NCBI GenBank assembly: GCA_905250025.1
Contig: CAJNOJ010000035.1
Coordinates: 372,001-436,000, forward strand
Reading direction: 5' to 3'
Length of the DNA stretch: 64,000 bases
From: Adineta ricciae
Taxonomy: Eukaryota > Rotifera > Eurotatoria > Adinetida > Adinetidae
In this document: one piece after another, positions 48,196 through 58,935 of the stretch
Layout: each line of letters begins with the position of its first letter
Numbering within the stretch: position 1 is the first letter of the stretch
Translations under genes and position numbers: made by a program
Notes under the pieces: generated by a model
Told to the model about the DNA's origin: nothing
The model's database searches: none
The model's input: the letters and a program-made list of their open reading frames with translations, nothing else

Positions 48196-49618
48196 ATGTT
48201 GCATTTACTTTTGGTATTCGTCGTTATCACGGGTACGTCATGTACTAAAATTGAACAAATCGTCGCATCTGCTGGGCAAGCGTTTTCATTCGACTGTCAA
48301 TTCGATGAATCAGTATTCTTCGCTAAACAACTTGACAATTGGTCTGAAATACAAGAGAATGATAATAAATATACGTCGTTAAATCTAAATTTTAACTATT
48401 TAATGGAAGAAAATATTTTACGTGTAACATCCAATTCCGTTGATTCGGTAAATCTGGGCTATTATGGCTGTCGAAGAGCTACATGGGCCACGCCAGACAT
48501 GAATCGTATCTACAAATTAGTCATAGCTGGTAACTCACGTTTACCTTTTTCTATCCTATCACGATATACATACTTGTTTTCAGATGTGCAGTTGTTCTAC
48601 TGGAGTTACACGTGTCATGCCCCGATCGGTTCATGTGTACGTACTGATGATTCCAACGATGACACGTTGAGCACATTCGAAGTCGCTGATCAAACCACTG
48701 TCAATTTATATTGCTGTGCTTCTGTGAATGGTTTAAAAAATATCAATGTGAAAATGAATCGAGTTGGCGAAACCCGAGGTGACATTCACATAAAACGAAA
48801 ACAAGAATTGGACGGTTCATGGGTTGTCTGTGCTAACCAACATACGCTTATCAAGCGAACATCATCGAGAAATCCACAGACGTTGAAATGCGAATTAATC
48901 ACTGATAACGAGCCATACTCTTCATTGTCGAGTTCGATTGTAGTAAAAGGTTTGTTGGCTTTGTTTGAAATACGACGGTGAAAGTGAAAGATTCTGTTTC
49001 TAGATGCTCTGCCAGCTGATTCAGATATTGATTCAGCTGATCATTATCAGCCATCCATGAAAGGCACTGACGATAGTTACTTCTCGGGATCAGCATCAGA
49101 CCGTCGTCGAGGAAAAGTAACGACTGGTGTGGCTTTGATATTCTTCTGCTTTGATAAAGATCAGATGTACTAAAAGTTTGAATTTACTTTTCTTATAGGG
49201 AAACGCATTGCTATTATTCTTGGGTCTGTTCTTGGCGGTCTTATTCTTGTCGGACTACTGGCGATTTTAGCATTGTTTCTTTGTTCTAAACGTAAAGGTA
49301 TGAAGTTATGAAACGAAAACTCGACCAAGAAAATAATCATATTGTATCTTTTACTTTTTAGGTTCACAAAAAAAGTAAGTGAAATGTTCTACAGTTGCCC
49401 ATTTTGTTCTACGATATACGGTCTAGTGACTTCTCATCTATTCCAACCAATGAAAAAATCAGTTCACTTCCTCAACAAAATCTCAAAGGTACGTTGTTCA
49501 CTTTGTCATAACTCGAGCATTCGAATATTCTCGATCATTATTTTTCTTTTCAGACGACTCTGATTATCTACAACCAACGCCGCTATATGAAAATACTTCC
49601 GTGTTTCTTCGACTTTAA
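48196..49618 (+). CDS. Single-pass receptor-like protein, Ig-like ectodomain, tyrosine-motif tail; family unknown
   Basis: Seven exons rebuilt by frame: 48196 to about 48528, about 48584-48950, about 49002-49130, about 49200-49295, 49362-49374 (13-nt microexon), about 49426-49490, about 49554-49618. Signal peptide MLHLLLVFVVITGTSC. The ectodomain has an Ig-V-like pattern (FDCQF ... LGYYGCRR, Cys pair with GYYGC), then a second Cys-rich part (YTCHAPIGSC, LYCCAS, WVVCANQ, LKCELI). A stalk of Asp/Ser follows. One TM segment, IAIILGSVLGGLILVGLLAI, is followed by the stop-transfer CSKRK. The cytosolic tail ends DYLQPTPLYENTS: YLQP fits a YxxP SH2 site and YENT a Grb2-type YxN site. It looks like a lineage-specific signalling receptor; ligand unknown. 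Confidence 0.65.
49362..49374 (+). other. 13-nt microexon in the receptor gene
   Basis: GTTCACAAAAAAA lies between TTTTTAG and GTAAGTG. It supplies SerGlnLys and splits codons on both sides. Including it keeps the transmembrane and tyrosine-tail exons in one frame. Confidence 0.6.
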
Positions 49619-50072
49619 CTACTAACTATTTGAACTGTTTTGCACGTACTAATAATGTTTTGTCTTTCATATAAAACATGTTCTCTCTTTTTGATGTACC
49701 CAAAATTTTTCTATTGATCTCTGTCACTCGGAATAATGTACCAATTTGAAAGTTCAGTGCATGTCATGTACGTCATTCTATCAATTAGCAAGTCAAAAGC
49801 ATTTTAATGAATACTTTCTTACCTGTATTGAATAATAGAGAATAGTTACAGAAGACTAAGGACAAGTAAAATTGTTTGCCTGATGTTAAAACATCGACAT
49901 CGACATAAGCCGTGTGATCTCAGTTTAGTTTCGAATATTTGTAGTGTATTTATTTTATGTCAATAAATAAGTGAGATGTACAAAGAAGACAAGGATGAGT
50001 ATGTATGTTTTGTAAGCGAGAAGGAAGGGTTAAATACAACTGCAATATGAAGAGTGATCCATTTTATACAAA
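49619..50072. other. Convergent intergenic region
   Basis: About 450 bp of AT-rich sequence between the convergent receptor and kringle genes. No gene seen. Confidence 0.5.
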
Positions 50073-50700
50073 TCATGCGAATTTGGCTTTGAAACGTTCA
50101 ATAAATTCAAGGAACTTGCTTCGAATATGACCGCCAATTCGCATAATTTCGTCGCGTAGGTTTTCGAAGAAGCTCTTACTAATAGCATCTGTGGCTGTTT
50201 CAACAGCCTCTTCGTGATATGTTGTTGACGTGGGTCTTGTGGCTAGTCATAAAATGTATTATAAGCATAGAATAATTCGATAGATATTCACTTACTAAGA
50301 CTTTCACAGACACCGCATGGTTTTGGTTCGAATTTATCACTATGAAGGACATAGCACCAAGGCCCATCAGGGCTATTATTCGGATTTCGACAGTAGTCTT
50401 TTGCCTCTTTTACCGACGCATCATTAAAGAAGTTTGGTTCAGTGACAACAGAGGGGAAAACCGTTTGCAAATGACTCCACAGTTCACATTCTTCGCCAAA
50501 TTTGCTCGTTGCCTGTTGGCCAGAGTAATGGGTAATACCATCTTCGGTAATACTACAATCTGTCGACGAAAATCGAGCCAATCTTAATCAACATGAATTC
50601 CTTCGACAATAAAGACTTTACCTGCTATACTTCTGACAATTGTCGGTGTGCTGGTTACACAAGCAACGATAGTGCAGACAATAAGTACACGCAGAAACAT
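50073..50700 (-). CDS. Small secreted protein with a single kringle domain
   Basis: Three exons. Exon 1 starts at ATG 50700 with signal peptide MFLRVLIVCTIVACVTSTP. An intron of about 64 nt ends at TCGTCGACAG and gives the in-frame join ADCSITEDG. Kringle domain: CSITEDGITHYSGQQATSKFG, ECELWSHL, then DYCRNPNNSPDGPWCYV and CGVC. The CRNP and PWCY motifs are diagnostic, and six cysteines are present. A second intron (GTAAGTGAATATC...GACTAG) joins LTTRPTSTTYHEEAVETATD. The last exon encodes an amphipathic helix (FENLRDEIMRIGGHIRSKFLEFIERFKAKFA). No protease domain, unlike plasminogen-family proteins. Probable binding module in extracellular space or body cavity; target unknown. Confidence 0.8.
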
Positions 50701-51163
50701 ATTCGCGTGCAAGGACAAAGATTAATGATGGCTGATATGATATGTTTATGTGCGTAATAATAATAATAATGAGATAGAAGCAGAAGAGAAAGAGACGTAT
50801 GCGACAAAGAAAAAGAATCTAGTTAACTGATGTTTTATCCATCTAGATACATCGATATTCGCTTCCCACATATATCAGACAGATGTCGCCAATGGCCAAT
50901 CAAGTCTTTTTCAAAGTAAAAATGTGAACAAATAAATTTTTTGCACTTGATTACATGTGTTTATTATGTTAAAATTAATCCGATCATCTTTTTTCCAAAC
51001 AGCAATACCATAGGTCAGTTAACTCATTCTATATCGAGTGATTCATACCCGTCTTATCCCATCATATGCGACGTACATGCGTGACGTTTACACTGAAATA
51101 TAAATTGCTAGTTTTCATTGGAAATCAAATTATGTCTGTCTTTGTTAAATACGGTTTTCTATT
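50701..51163. other. Divergent intergenic region, kringle gene / GOSR1
   Basis: About 460 bp with a TAA trinucleotide run near 50757-50770. No gene seen. It contains both 5' flanks. Confidence 0.5.
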
Positions 51164-51919
51164 ATGAATCGCACATTTGGTAATAATTCTTATTCTTCTA
51201 CGAACTCTCGAATGGCATCGGCACCAGGCACAGACTGGGAAGATTTACGTAAACAAGCTCGTCAACTTGAAAATGAAATTGACGCTAAATTAATGTCATT
51301 TTCAAAATTATGTTCAAATTATGTTGCACGTGATCACTCATCTCTTTTACCCTCCTCGCCATCGGCATCGTCCTTTGAAACCATGTCGATGGAAATCGAA
51401 AAACTTCTCGAACGTTTAGCGGACATCAACAAACGTATGACCGATGCCGTACCTGCACTGCTCGGCCCAAATACAGCTGCAACACATACATTGCAACGAC
51501 ATCACGAGATTTGTCAAGATTATCGACGCGAATTCGAACGAACGAAAGCAAACATACGAACATTTCAAACACGTGAAGATCTCCTGGTCAATAGTAACAC
51601 TTCCACTTCTGATATCAGTTCTCAAGGACTGAACAGTCGCCGACATGAGCACTATCTACGAGAAATGGAACACTTGAATAACTCACACAACCTAATCGAT
51701 AAACAGTTGGAAAGTATGGTCATGTTAAAAGACAATCTATTCGGTCAACGGAAGCATTTCATGAATATTACACATAAAGTCAAATCCATGGCTAATCGGT
51801 TTCCTTTGATGAATAATATTTTGCATAAGATTAAGTTGAAAAAGCGTAAAGATTCTCTCGTACTCGGTTTTGTCATTGCATGTTGTGTTATTTTTCTTTT
51901 TTGTTATATGTTTCGATAA
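51164..51919 (+). CDS. GOSR1: Golgi SNAP receptor complex member 1 (GS28)
   Basis: Qb-SNARE for ER-Golgi and intra-Golgi vesicle fusion; 251 aa, intronless. N-terminal habc region: DWEDLRKQARQLENEIDAKL and SFSKLC, FETMSMEIEKLLERL, HTLQRHHEICQDY, FERTKANIR. SNARE helix: RHEHYLREMEHLNNSHNLID through KVKSMANRFPLMNNILHKI. C-terminal anchor: KRKDSLVLGFVIACCVIFLFCYMF. Closely follows the animal GS28 pattern. The N-terminal extension of about 20 residues (MNRTFGNNSYSS) is longer than in vertebrates. The next gene starts 151 bp downstream on the same strand. Confidence 0.95.
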   Translation: MNRTFGNNSYSSTNSRMASAPGTDWEDLRKQARQLENEIDAKLMSFSKLCSNYVARDHSSLLPSSPSASSFETMSMEIEKLLERLADINKRMTDAVPALLGPNTAATHTLQRHHEICQDYRREFERTKANIRTFQTREDLLVNSNTSTSDISSQGLNSRRHEHYLREMEHLNNSHNLIDKQLESMVMLKDNLFGQRKHFMNITHKVKSMANRFPLMNNILHKIKLKKRKDSLVLGFVIACCVIFLFCYMFR

Positions 51920-52054
51920 ATCAAGAGAAAGTAAATAAAAGCAACTTCTCTCTTTTCTGTCCTTGCGCTCTCTCTTTTCTTCTGCTTCTTCTTCATTCAT
52001 TCATTCATTTGTTCTCAATAAAGAAATAAGCACTCGAATAACACCTCCTTCTAT

Positions 52055-52068
52055 TTCCATTTTTTTAG
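52055..52068 (+). promoter_or_regulatory. Acceptor site 2 bp before the ATG of the middle gene
   Basis: TTCCATTTTTTTAG is followed by AT and then ATG 52071. Lying 2 bp from the start and only 149 bp after the GOSR1 stop, it is a strong candidate spliced-leader acceptor. Confidence 0.5.
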
Positions 52069-52070
52069 AT

Positions 52071-53580
52071 ATGGATAACGAATGTCATCGTCTACTATAT
52101 AGAAATTCTTCGATAAGTTTATTTGAGAGTTACGTCTTCATAGAAAAATTCATCATCGACACACGATTATCATTCGTTGATCAGTACAAGCTATTCGATT
52201 TATTAAAAAAGTTACTACCAAATGAAGACAATCAGCTAACTTGCCAAGGCTTTCTTTCGTGGCTCGTTTGGCGTGTAGATCAATACAAAGATCAACAACA
52301 TGATGAAAGAGACATCCACACAAACAAAAGATTGTTCGATCAAACAATCAGAGACCAGAATGATGATTTGTTTCATAAACAATTGAGAATGAGTAAGACA
52401 TCTGTTTTGATTATCAACACAGAAATTTATTCATGAAGCCATGTCAGTCGTCCTTTTTACCATTTGAACCTTGTTTACTTACTGGACTTCCTAATTTTGT
52501 GTTGAGATAGTCTGAAATTATTGTCAGACACGAGCAAACCTATACCATGCTCAACTATTCGAAACTCTTCTATTGTCTCTATTGCTTTTCAATATATTAT
52601 TTAGGCCGGACGCATTCCGTATCCGAATCATGCAATGACACGTCTTTAGCTCACTACACTCAACAGCAATTGGAGCACGATGGGAACAAGTCTTCAGGTA
52701 AGATAAACATACTTTCTTTGTTTTATTTCATCATCTTGAATTGAATATCTAGATATTCATCAACAGATCGACCGTTTGCAATCGATCGTCCTTCGTCTTG
52801 CATCGAACATTGATACTCTCAACCAAAAGTCAAACATTCGAGATAGACCACCATCTTTTTTCGAAACACATATCAAACACGAACATATCGAAGATGTAGG
52901 AGAACGCTTTCCTTTGAAAAAATACTCTTGAAACTAATACATTCGATTCTAGAATGAACCATCCGAGTTGGAGATGGACGATGAACATGAAGATGAAGTA
53001 TTAGACACAAACCAACATTTAGATTATCCTGCTAGTACATCGACAAATTTGCCATATGCAATTCATCCAATGTCTACGAAAACAATTGTAAGTCAATTTT
53101 TTCAACGAATTAGTAGTGTTTCATCTGCATAATAGATGTACAATGGACGAAATATGATGAAACATCTTCGGCCACGGACAACATTGACTAGTTTTGCTCG
53201 GCATGTTGCTAGCGATCTGTTTTCACGCGAAGAAATCATGGCTAAACTACATGTGGATCACAATAACGAACGGGATGTCCTTCTTCGACGTACGTTATTG
53301 ACGATTAACATTTGATTTTTCAGTAAAATGTAATTTTTATGCAGACTGCATATGTACAGCTTGGAACTTAAGCGAACAGGAACTGTATTTGATGTGGCCC
53401 AAAATTCGGAATGCTTTGTTACAGCTGCGTCGCGATGCGATCGCTGGTAAATGCATTCGTATGGATGGCAAAAGAAAGTCTCACGAGCACCAGCATCAAC
53501 ATAAATCCGACAATTTTCATCATTATCATAGCGATGACGATGATGATGACACTCCTATCAAGTCTGACCCTTGTACATAG
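52071..53580 (+). CDS. Unknown nuclear-type protein with possible BEN-like C-terminal domain
   Basis: Not recognised. Six exons rebuilt: 52071 to about 52393; about 52602-52698; about 52752-52897; about 52953-53088; about 53136-53289; about 53344-53580. The first exon is helical (YVFIEKFIIDTRLSFVDQYKLFDLLKKLLP, SFLSWLVWRVDQYKDQ without close match). The middle has a short coiled stretch (IDRLQSIVLRLASNIDTLNQK) and an acidic patch (EMDDEHEDEV). A compact domain follows (RPRTTLTSFARHVASDLFSREEIMAK ... HCICTAWNLSEQELYLMWPKIRNALLQLRRD) that recalls BEN domains (RLF-type SREEI, then final helix), a guess only. The tail is His-rich, then Asp-rich (HEHQHQHK, HYHSDDDDDD). MRPL33 starts 97 bp downstream. 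Confidence 0.55.
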
Positions 53581-53649
53581 ATTTTAGCACAAGAAATAAA
53601 CGAAAACTTGACGGCAATCCCGAGTTTTATGCAAATTGTTTCTTACGAT

Positions 53650-53660
53650 TTCGATTTTAG
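53650..53660 (+). promoter_or_regulatory. Acceptor-like site before MRPL33
   Basis: TTCGATTTTAG ends 16 bp before ATG 53677, in a 96-bp gap after the preceding stop codon. Too little room for an ordinary promoter plus 5'UTR intron; candidate trans-splice acceptor. Confidence 0.5.
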
Positions 53661-53676
53661 ATAGAAAGTATTCATC

Positions 53677-53913
53677 ATGCGTTTGTCCTGGATATTGAAC
53701 GCAGCGAAAGGTGGTCGACAATTATTGGTCAATTGCGAATCACAAGCAACAGGCCATCGGGTGATGCGCATACGTGAGAAAACGCAAGACAAATTAGAAT
53801 TTCTACACGTCGATCCATGGATTGATCAAGAAGTTCTGTACAAAGAAATCAGAAAGATCAAAACATTAGAAAAACAAAAAGTTCGCGAACTACATCTTGG
53901 CCGAGTAGTATGA
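53677..53913 (+). CDS. MRPL33: Mitochondrial ribosomal protein L33 (bL33m)
   Basis: Small mitoribosomal large-subunit protein, 78 aa, single exon. It keeps the bL33 core: LLVNCESQATGHRVMRIRE, then KLEFLHVDPWIDQEVLYKE with KKIR-like IRKIKTL. It lacks the Cys pairs of zinc-binding L33, as do animal mitochondrial forms. The first residues (MRLSWILNAAKGGRQ) are basic and hydrophobic, fitting mitochondrial import. A C-terminal extension (EKQKVRELHLGRVV) goes beyond the human length (65 aa). It is the third member of the tight GOSR1-unknown-MRPL33 run. Confidence 0.85.
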   Translation: MRLSWILNAAKGGRQLLVNCESQATGHRVMRIREKTQDKLEFLHVDPWIDQEVLYKEIRKIKTLEKQKVRELHLGRVV

Positions 53914-54239
53914 TGTTCTGTTTTTTGTATTTCATACAAAATAAATAGCATAGGTATATACACATCACGTTCCTTGCCATTCGCTGCGCGTATTGAAGAG
54001 CAATTCAGTTGAAACTTCCTTCTAGCAGTATGATTAAAGTTATTCAACAGACTTTTACATTTATTCAATGATCATCATTAATATACATAGAGATTAATCC
54101 TATAGTTACTAAAAATAATAGTAATTCTGCTTTCTACAGAACGTTTCGGTTACAAAAGCTAGAAAATATACAATTTATAATATTCCTCTGTTGCATATAC
54201 TGTTTTTATTGAGATTCTGTACGATAAATTGATTCGAAA

Positions 54240-57200
54240 TTACGGGTAATTCGCGGCGAGTTGAACAGTGGGACCCATTTCGGATGGAGGATAGAGATTC
54301 GGCCGAGCTTTGAATCGCTTTGTTGCTATATCGATTTCGTATGTGGCACCACGAATGTAATCAGGAGTGATTTTCTCCGACCGAGGAGCATGAACAAATC
54401 CCAAACAGATCTAAACAGTACATTGGACAAATTTCAAGAACGAAATAGATTCATAGGACATACTTGTTTGCCGATTGTAAATCCATATGCTGCCGATGTA
54501 ACAAATCCGCAGAATTCACCGTTGCGATAGATTGGTTCTTCACTCCACGGCCTAAAATGACGAGGATTTTGCTAAGAAAAATATCGAAGGAAGATTAAGT
54601 TAGTACCATGGATCTGAATTAAGATTATGATCTTCAAGTTGAAATTGAACGAAGCGCTTGTGAATGCCTTCAGCTCGTTGTTTAAGTAGCGCTTCTTTGC
54701 CAATGAAATTTTTCTAAACGAGCGAATTACATATTCTAAATTAGTATCGAGAAATTTGTATGTCCAGTTACATCGAATGAAACATGGTATTCTCGGTTTA
54801 AATGGAGTGGTGTTGTTTTCTTGTCGATATCATGCCCCCATGATGGATACATCCGTTCGATTCGAAGAGTACGCTGTGCGAAATAACTAAATTCTTCGAA
54901 TGTAACTCGATGTTGATTCATAATCTACAATCTTACCCGGCATTTATAATTCCATAGTCTTTACCTTGCTCCATTAACAGGTCGTACACGCATAATGCAT
55001 ACTAAAAAAAAATCAACAATAGGCGATTTTGAGAGTCAAATCAAATCTTACTTCAGATGGGATATATAACATGAAACCATCTTCGCCTGTATGTGTTAGT
55101 CGCATAGCATAGATATGACTGACAAAACCAACATCGATTTCCTCGAATGAAATTTATAATAACAATCTTTGACGATCAAATGTGGATCATTTACTTGGCA
55201 AGTCATTCGTCCAAAATCACTGAAATTCTCGTCACTTAGTTCACTTAGTAAAAATTTGGCTTTCGGACCGATGACGTTCAAAGCTGTGTAGAGTGAGGTA
55301 ACATCCGAAAGAAATACTGATCCATTTCGAGGAACGTGCGCTTTCAACCACTTCATATTCCGAGTTGATTGTGATGTTGGACTTACCAAAAGAAAACTAA
55401 GAGAAACGCAGTATTTTCAACGAAATCAATCTGCTAATTTACTGATTATCATCGAGACGTATAACTGAACAATCATTTTCGTAGCCACCTCGCTCATTCA
55501 ACATTCCCGTATGTACAATGGTACCGATTGGTTTATCGATATTATCGGCGCATAGTACTTGAAGAAAATCAACCACACTTCGGTCTGCTGATTTGAGTTC
55601 GTATTTTGTAAATGATGTCATATCGATAACAGCTACACCTCGTCGACAAGCATTATACTCTTTAATGACCGTATTAAACCATCGAGGTTTACCAAAAGAG
55701 CCTTGTTTGCTGAGATCGACGAAGTCGACTAGAAAAGAAAACAAAGAAACATACGTTTAAGTTAAATTGAAAAAATACTGATTTGATGGAATTTGTACGT
55801 ACTTTTTCCCAGTTCATCAGGTTTGAAGAACAACGGTCGCTCATAGCCAAGCACTTCGCCGTAAGCAGCGCCTGCCGCTTGCAATTTCGGATGCAATGCT
55901 GAAACACGTAGTTTTCGTCCTGTTCGATACAATGACATACCATAAGTTGGATATTTCAATGAATATTGCTTTCCTATAAGTGAATTATGATCTGTACAGA
56001 AATGTATAGAGCAGTTATGAGAACTATACCTGGTATTTCCCGAAGACGATCCTCAAGAAATCGTTTATTCGTATGTAAACGCATAAACCGTCGTATGTCC
56101 ACTGGCCAAGTGCTTAAATTCGTATTTCCATGGTAGATCAGTTCAGCAATATATTTGCCCACCCCGCCTGCGAGTGCAATTCCATTACCGTTGGCTCCTG
56201 ATGCAACGAAATAATTATCAATCTAAACAGCTTCGTTAAAGTGAATAGTCTTCATTTGATTCTAATAACTTACTTCAGCGGATTCATTCATAATTAATCG
56301 ACCGTCGGGTGTATAACTCTCCGCACCGGTTATTAGTGTTTCACACTGGCTTTCCGCTAGAATAGGAAATCGTTTGATTGCATTGCTCAATATCCAGTCT
56401 AGGAGGAATTGATTTCTACTTGAAGCCAGGATCGATCAATGAGTAAACTTACGGAAATCATCCCAATTCTCGGGTAATAATGAAAAATGAAACGTATCCG
56501 GGACTCCATTTGAAAAAATAGGTTTTGACTGTCTCAGAAAGCCACCGATTAGAACACTACGGTCGGCTAATGGTTGAATATAGAAGCGTTCTTCAGGATT
56601 ATGTATTGTAGGGACATCATCAGGAAGTTTTTCAATCGGCTTTGTTTTCATACAGATGTATTCTAAATTATATTCATTGATCAGAAACAATTCATTCGAT
56701 GTGTATTTCGATCGTATGATTACCACAAGCTTGAGTAGGAATTCGTACACTTGGTGATGCTTGAAATCCAAGTTCACGTGCCCACTAAAGTGCACAATTA
56801 GGATTTACTTATGCAAAGAAGAGAAAAAGTAAACTTACTATTCCAGTACAATTAATAAATATATCACATTTTATGTTGCCTTTGGATGTAACCGCACCTG
56901 AGACACGATCCGACTTACCACTACTTTGTTTTTCAGTAAGAATCTCTTCCACCGTACAATCTTCGATGATTTGAACTCCTAGAGAAGAAAACTATGTAAA
57001 AAGAAACTTGTTTACCACTAGCTTCACCTTTGCCTATTGCCAACTGTGCAAGTGTTAAAGTTAACGAAACAGGATCAACCATAAAATCGTTGGGCATCCA
57101 CAGACCACCCTTTAATGAAATTCCATCTATGGTTTAGAACGAGTTACATTGATTTTTACGATACCCAAACTTCATGTGAATTGATAATGGGCACTTTGGC

Positions 57201-57834
57201 TTGTAGCTTTTCATGACTCAATATCTCACAATTTAATCCCAATGCGTTCGTAACAGTATATTGTCGTTTTAATGTATGAAGACGATCAGCTGTTTGCGCA
57301 ACCCATAAACTTCCCTTTTCGTCGAAACCTATGTACAGCATACATAGTATAACGATTGCAAGCAAATAAATATACCAATGGTATGCCCCTCTCTATGCAA
57401 CTGTTCATATAATTCTCTTGAGTATTTTGTGAAATGTGTTTCCACTACTGTTTTCTGTAAATGCGTCACTTGACCAGAACTCTGCCATGTTGAGCCGGAT
57501 GCTAGTCTGTATTTCAAAAGAGAATTTCAGTCGACCGTTTCCTTTCTCCAATGATGTTTTACTTTGCTTTTTCAACGAGCACAATATCTTTCACGCCGAT
57601 GTGACTGAGATGGTATGCAACTGATTGACCGATGATACCACCGCCGGCGATGAGTATATTACATGAAGATGGAGGTTGTTCAGTTAGTATTAAATGCGGA
57701 GTCGGATGAACATGATGAGGAACTGTTGGAGATTCATGTGAAACTAAACGATGTGGAATGAAGCTCAAGCATGAAAGGAAAGTTCTGTTTTTCAAACAAA
57801 TATTGCCGCAAGTAGATAGCTTATGCTGCAGCAT
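54240..57834 (-). CDS. PDPR: Pyruvate dehydrogenase phosphatase regulatory subunit (FAD/aminomethyltransferase-fold)
   Basis: Mitochondrial matrix protein that regulates PDH phosphatase; homologous to dimethylglycine and sarcosine dehydrogenases. Start ATG 57834 (MLQHKLSTCGNICLKNR) looks like a mitochondrial presequence. The FAD site is AGGGIIGQSVAYHLSHIG with IVLVEK. Further blocks: LASGSTWQSSGQVTHL, GSLWVAQTADRLHTLKRQ, and GFLRQSKPIF (about 56530). The C-terminal GcvT-like half has VIDMTSFTKYEL, IVHTGMLNERGGYENDC, VTSLYTALNVIGPKA, LRIERMYPSWGHDI, and the tail EEPIYRNGEF ... VCLGFVH ... YEIDIATKRFKARPNLYP. MLNExGGYENDC and the EPIYRNG tail favour PDPR over SARDH/DMGDH. About 14 exons with short introns. 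No break found. Confidence 0.85.
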
Positions 57835-58031
57835 GTAAGCTTGCAAGCATCTGAAAATGCAACTATCTAAATACAAAAGAAAAGTATTTGTATTATTAAG
57901 TAATAAAAACTAATTGTTCTTATGGATACAGGAAGGAGCGAGAGAGAAAGAAAAAGGACAAAATAAAACGGTAGAGGACTAGGATATATTCATGATTTCG
58001 AGTCTATTGGATGTTAAGATGAAGAGGAAAT

Positions 58032-58364
58032 TTAATGATCAGCTTTTTTGCCCGATTGGTTTTTGTCCGCTTTGGCTTTTTTCGGTTTTGACGATGTACG
58101 ATTTGAACCGTTGTATTTTTGTAAATTGGACATGATGTAGATTGGATAAATCATTGGTACAGACAGAAATAAACCTAATGCGATTAATTTCTCCTGGAAG
58201 AATAAGACAAAGAGTATAGAGAACAAAGAAGAAAATAATTAGATGTTTACTGAATTTGTCACTTTATTAAGTGGTGGACCAGCCATTAAGAGTGCGCTTC
58301 CGTTACGACGTGGCATCATCATTAGAGCTTGACGTCGAACGACTTGAGTCAAAAGGCCAGACAT
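58032..58364 (-). CDS. Small single-TM mitochondrial-type protein, possibly COX8-like
   Basis: Two exons: 58364 to about 58252 and about 58199-58032; donor TCA|gtaaac, acceptor TTCTTCCAG. The N-terminus is basic and amphipathic (MSGLLTQVVRRQALMMMPRRNGS), fitting mitochondrial import. One hydrophobic helix (EKLIALGLFLSVPMIYPIYIM) is followed by SNLQKYNG and a Lys/Ser-rich tail. The arrangement EKxI-G...F....P......L..Y recalls cytochrome c oxidase subunit 8, which has a similar size and topology, but identity is weak and the charged C-tail is longer than usual. Neighbour PDPR is also mitochondrial and on the same strand (198 bp downstream). Confidence 0.5.
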
Positions 58365-58935
58365 TGTTGAAAATTTGTTCAAAGTACAATTATCTGAAAT
58401 CAATCGAGTCACTGTTGCAAACAAAATAACGCATAATAGTTTCCTGAAATTTATGCTAGAAGAGAATGAACTAAACCTTGAGGTAAAGAAAATCATCATA
58501 ATTAGTTCTCTTTCATATTCAGAATGCGTATTTTTATCGAACGCGCCGTCTACATTCGTTATAAAACATGACTCGTGCGATGGATTTTATCAATGTTCTC
58601 AAAATCTCTATACGACAGTTATTTATAGTCTTGTTGATGCTGCCAAAACCGAATAATGCTTATGATTGTAAACAATGCTTTATGCTTGGTGATTGGTTAG
58701 AATTTTTTCTTGATATTCAGCTCGAATCATAAATTTAGTTTTCGAAAACAAGTTAAATATGTAAAACCGAAATATATTTTTTATCGAAACGACTGGCACC
58801 ATCTTCTGGTTGGTAATTGCAATTCTAACCAATCGCAATGTTGCGCACGATGTGCACGTAAGACAGATACACACATCGTATAGCATTTACGAAACAGTAA
58901 ATCTTGCGCAAGTTGATTTCCTTTCTAAGGGTTGT

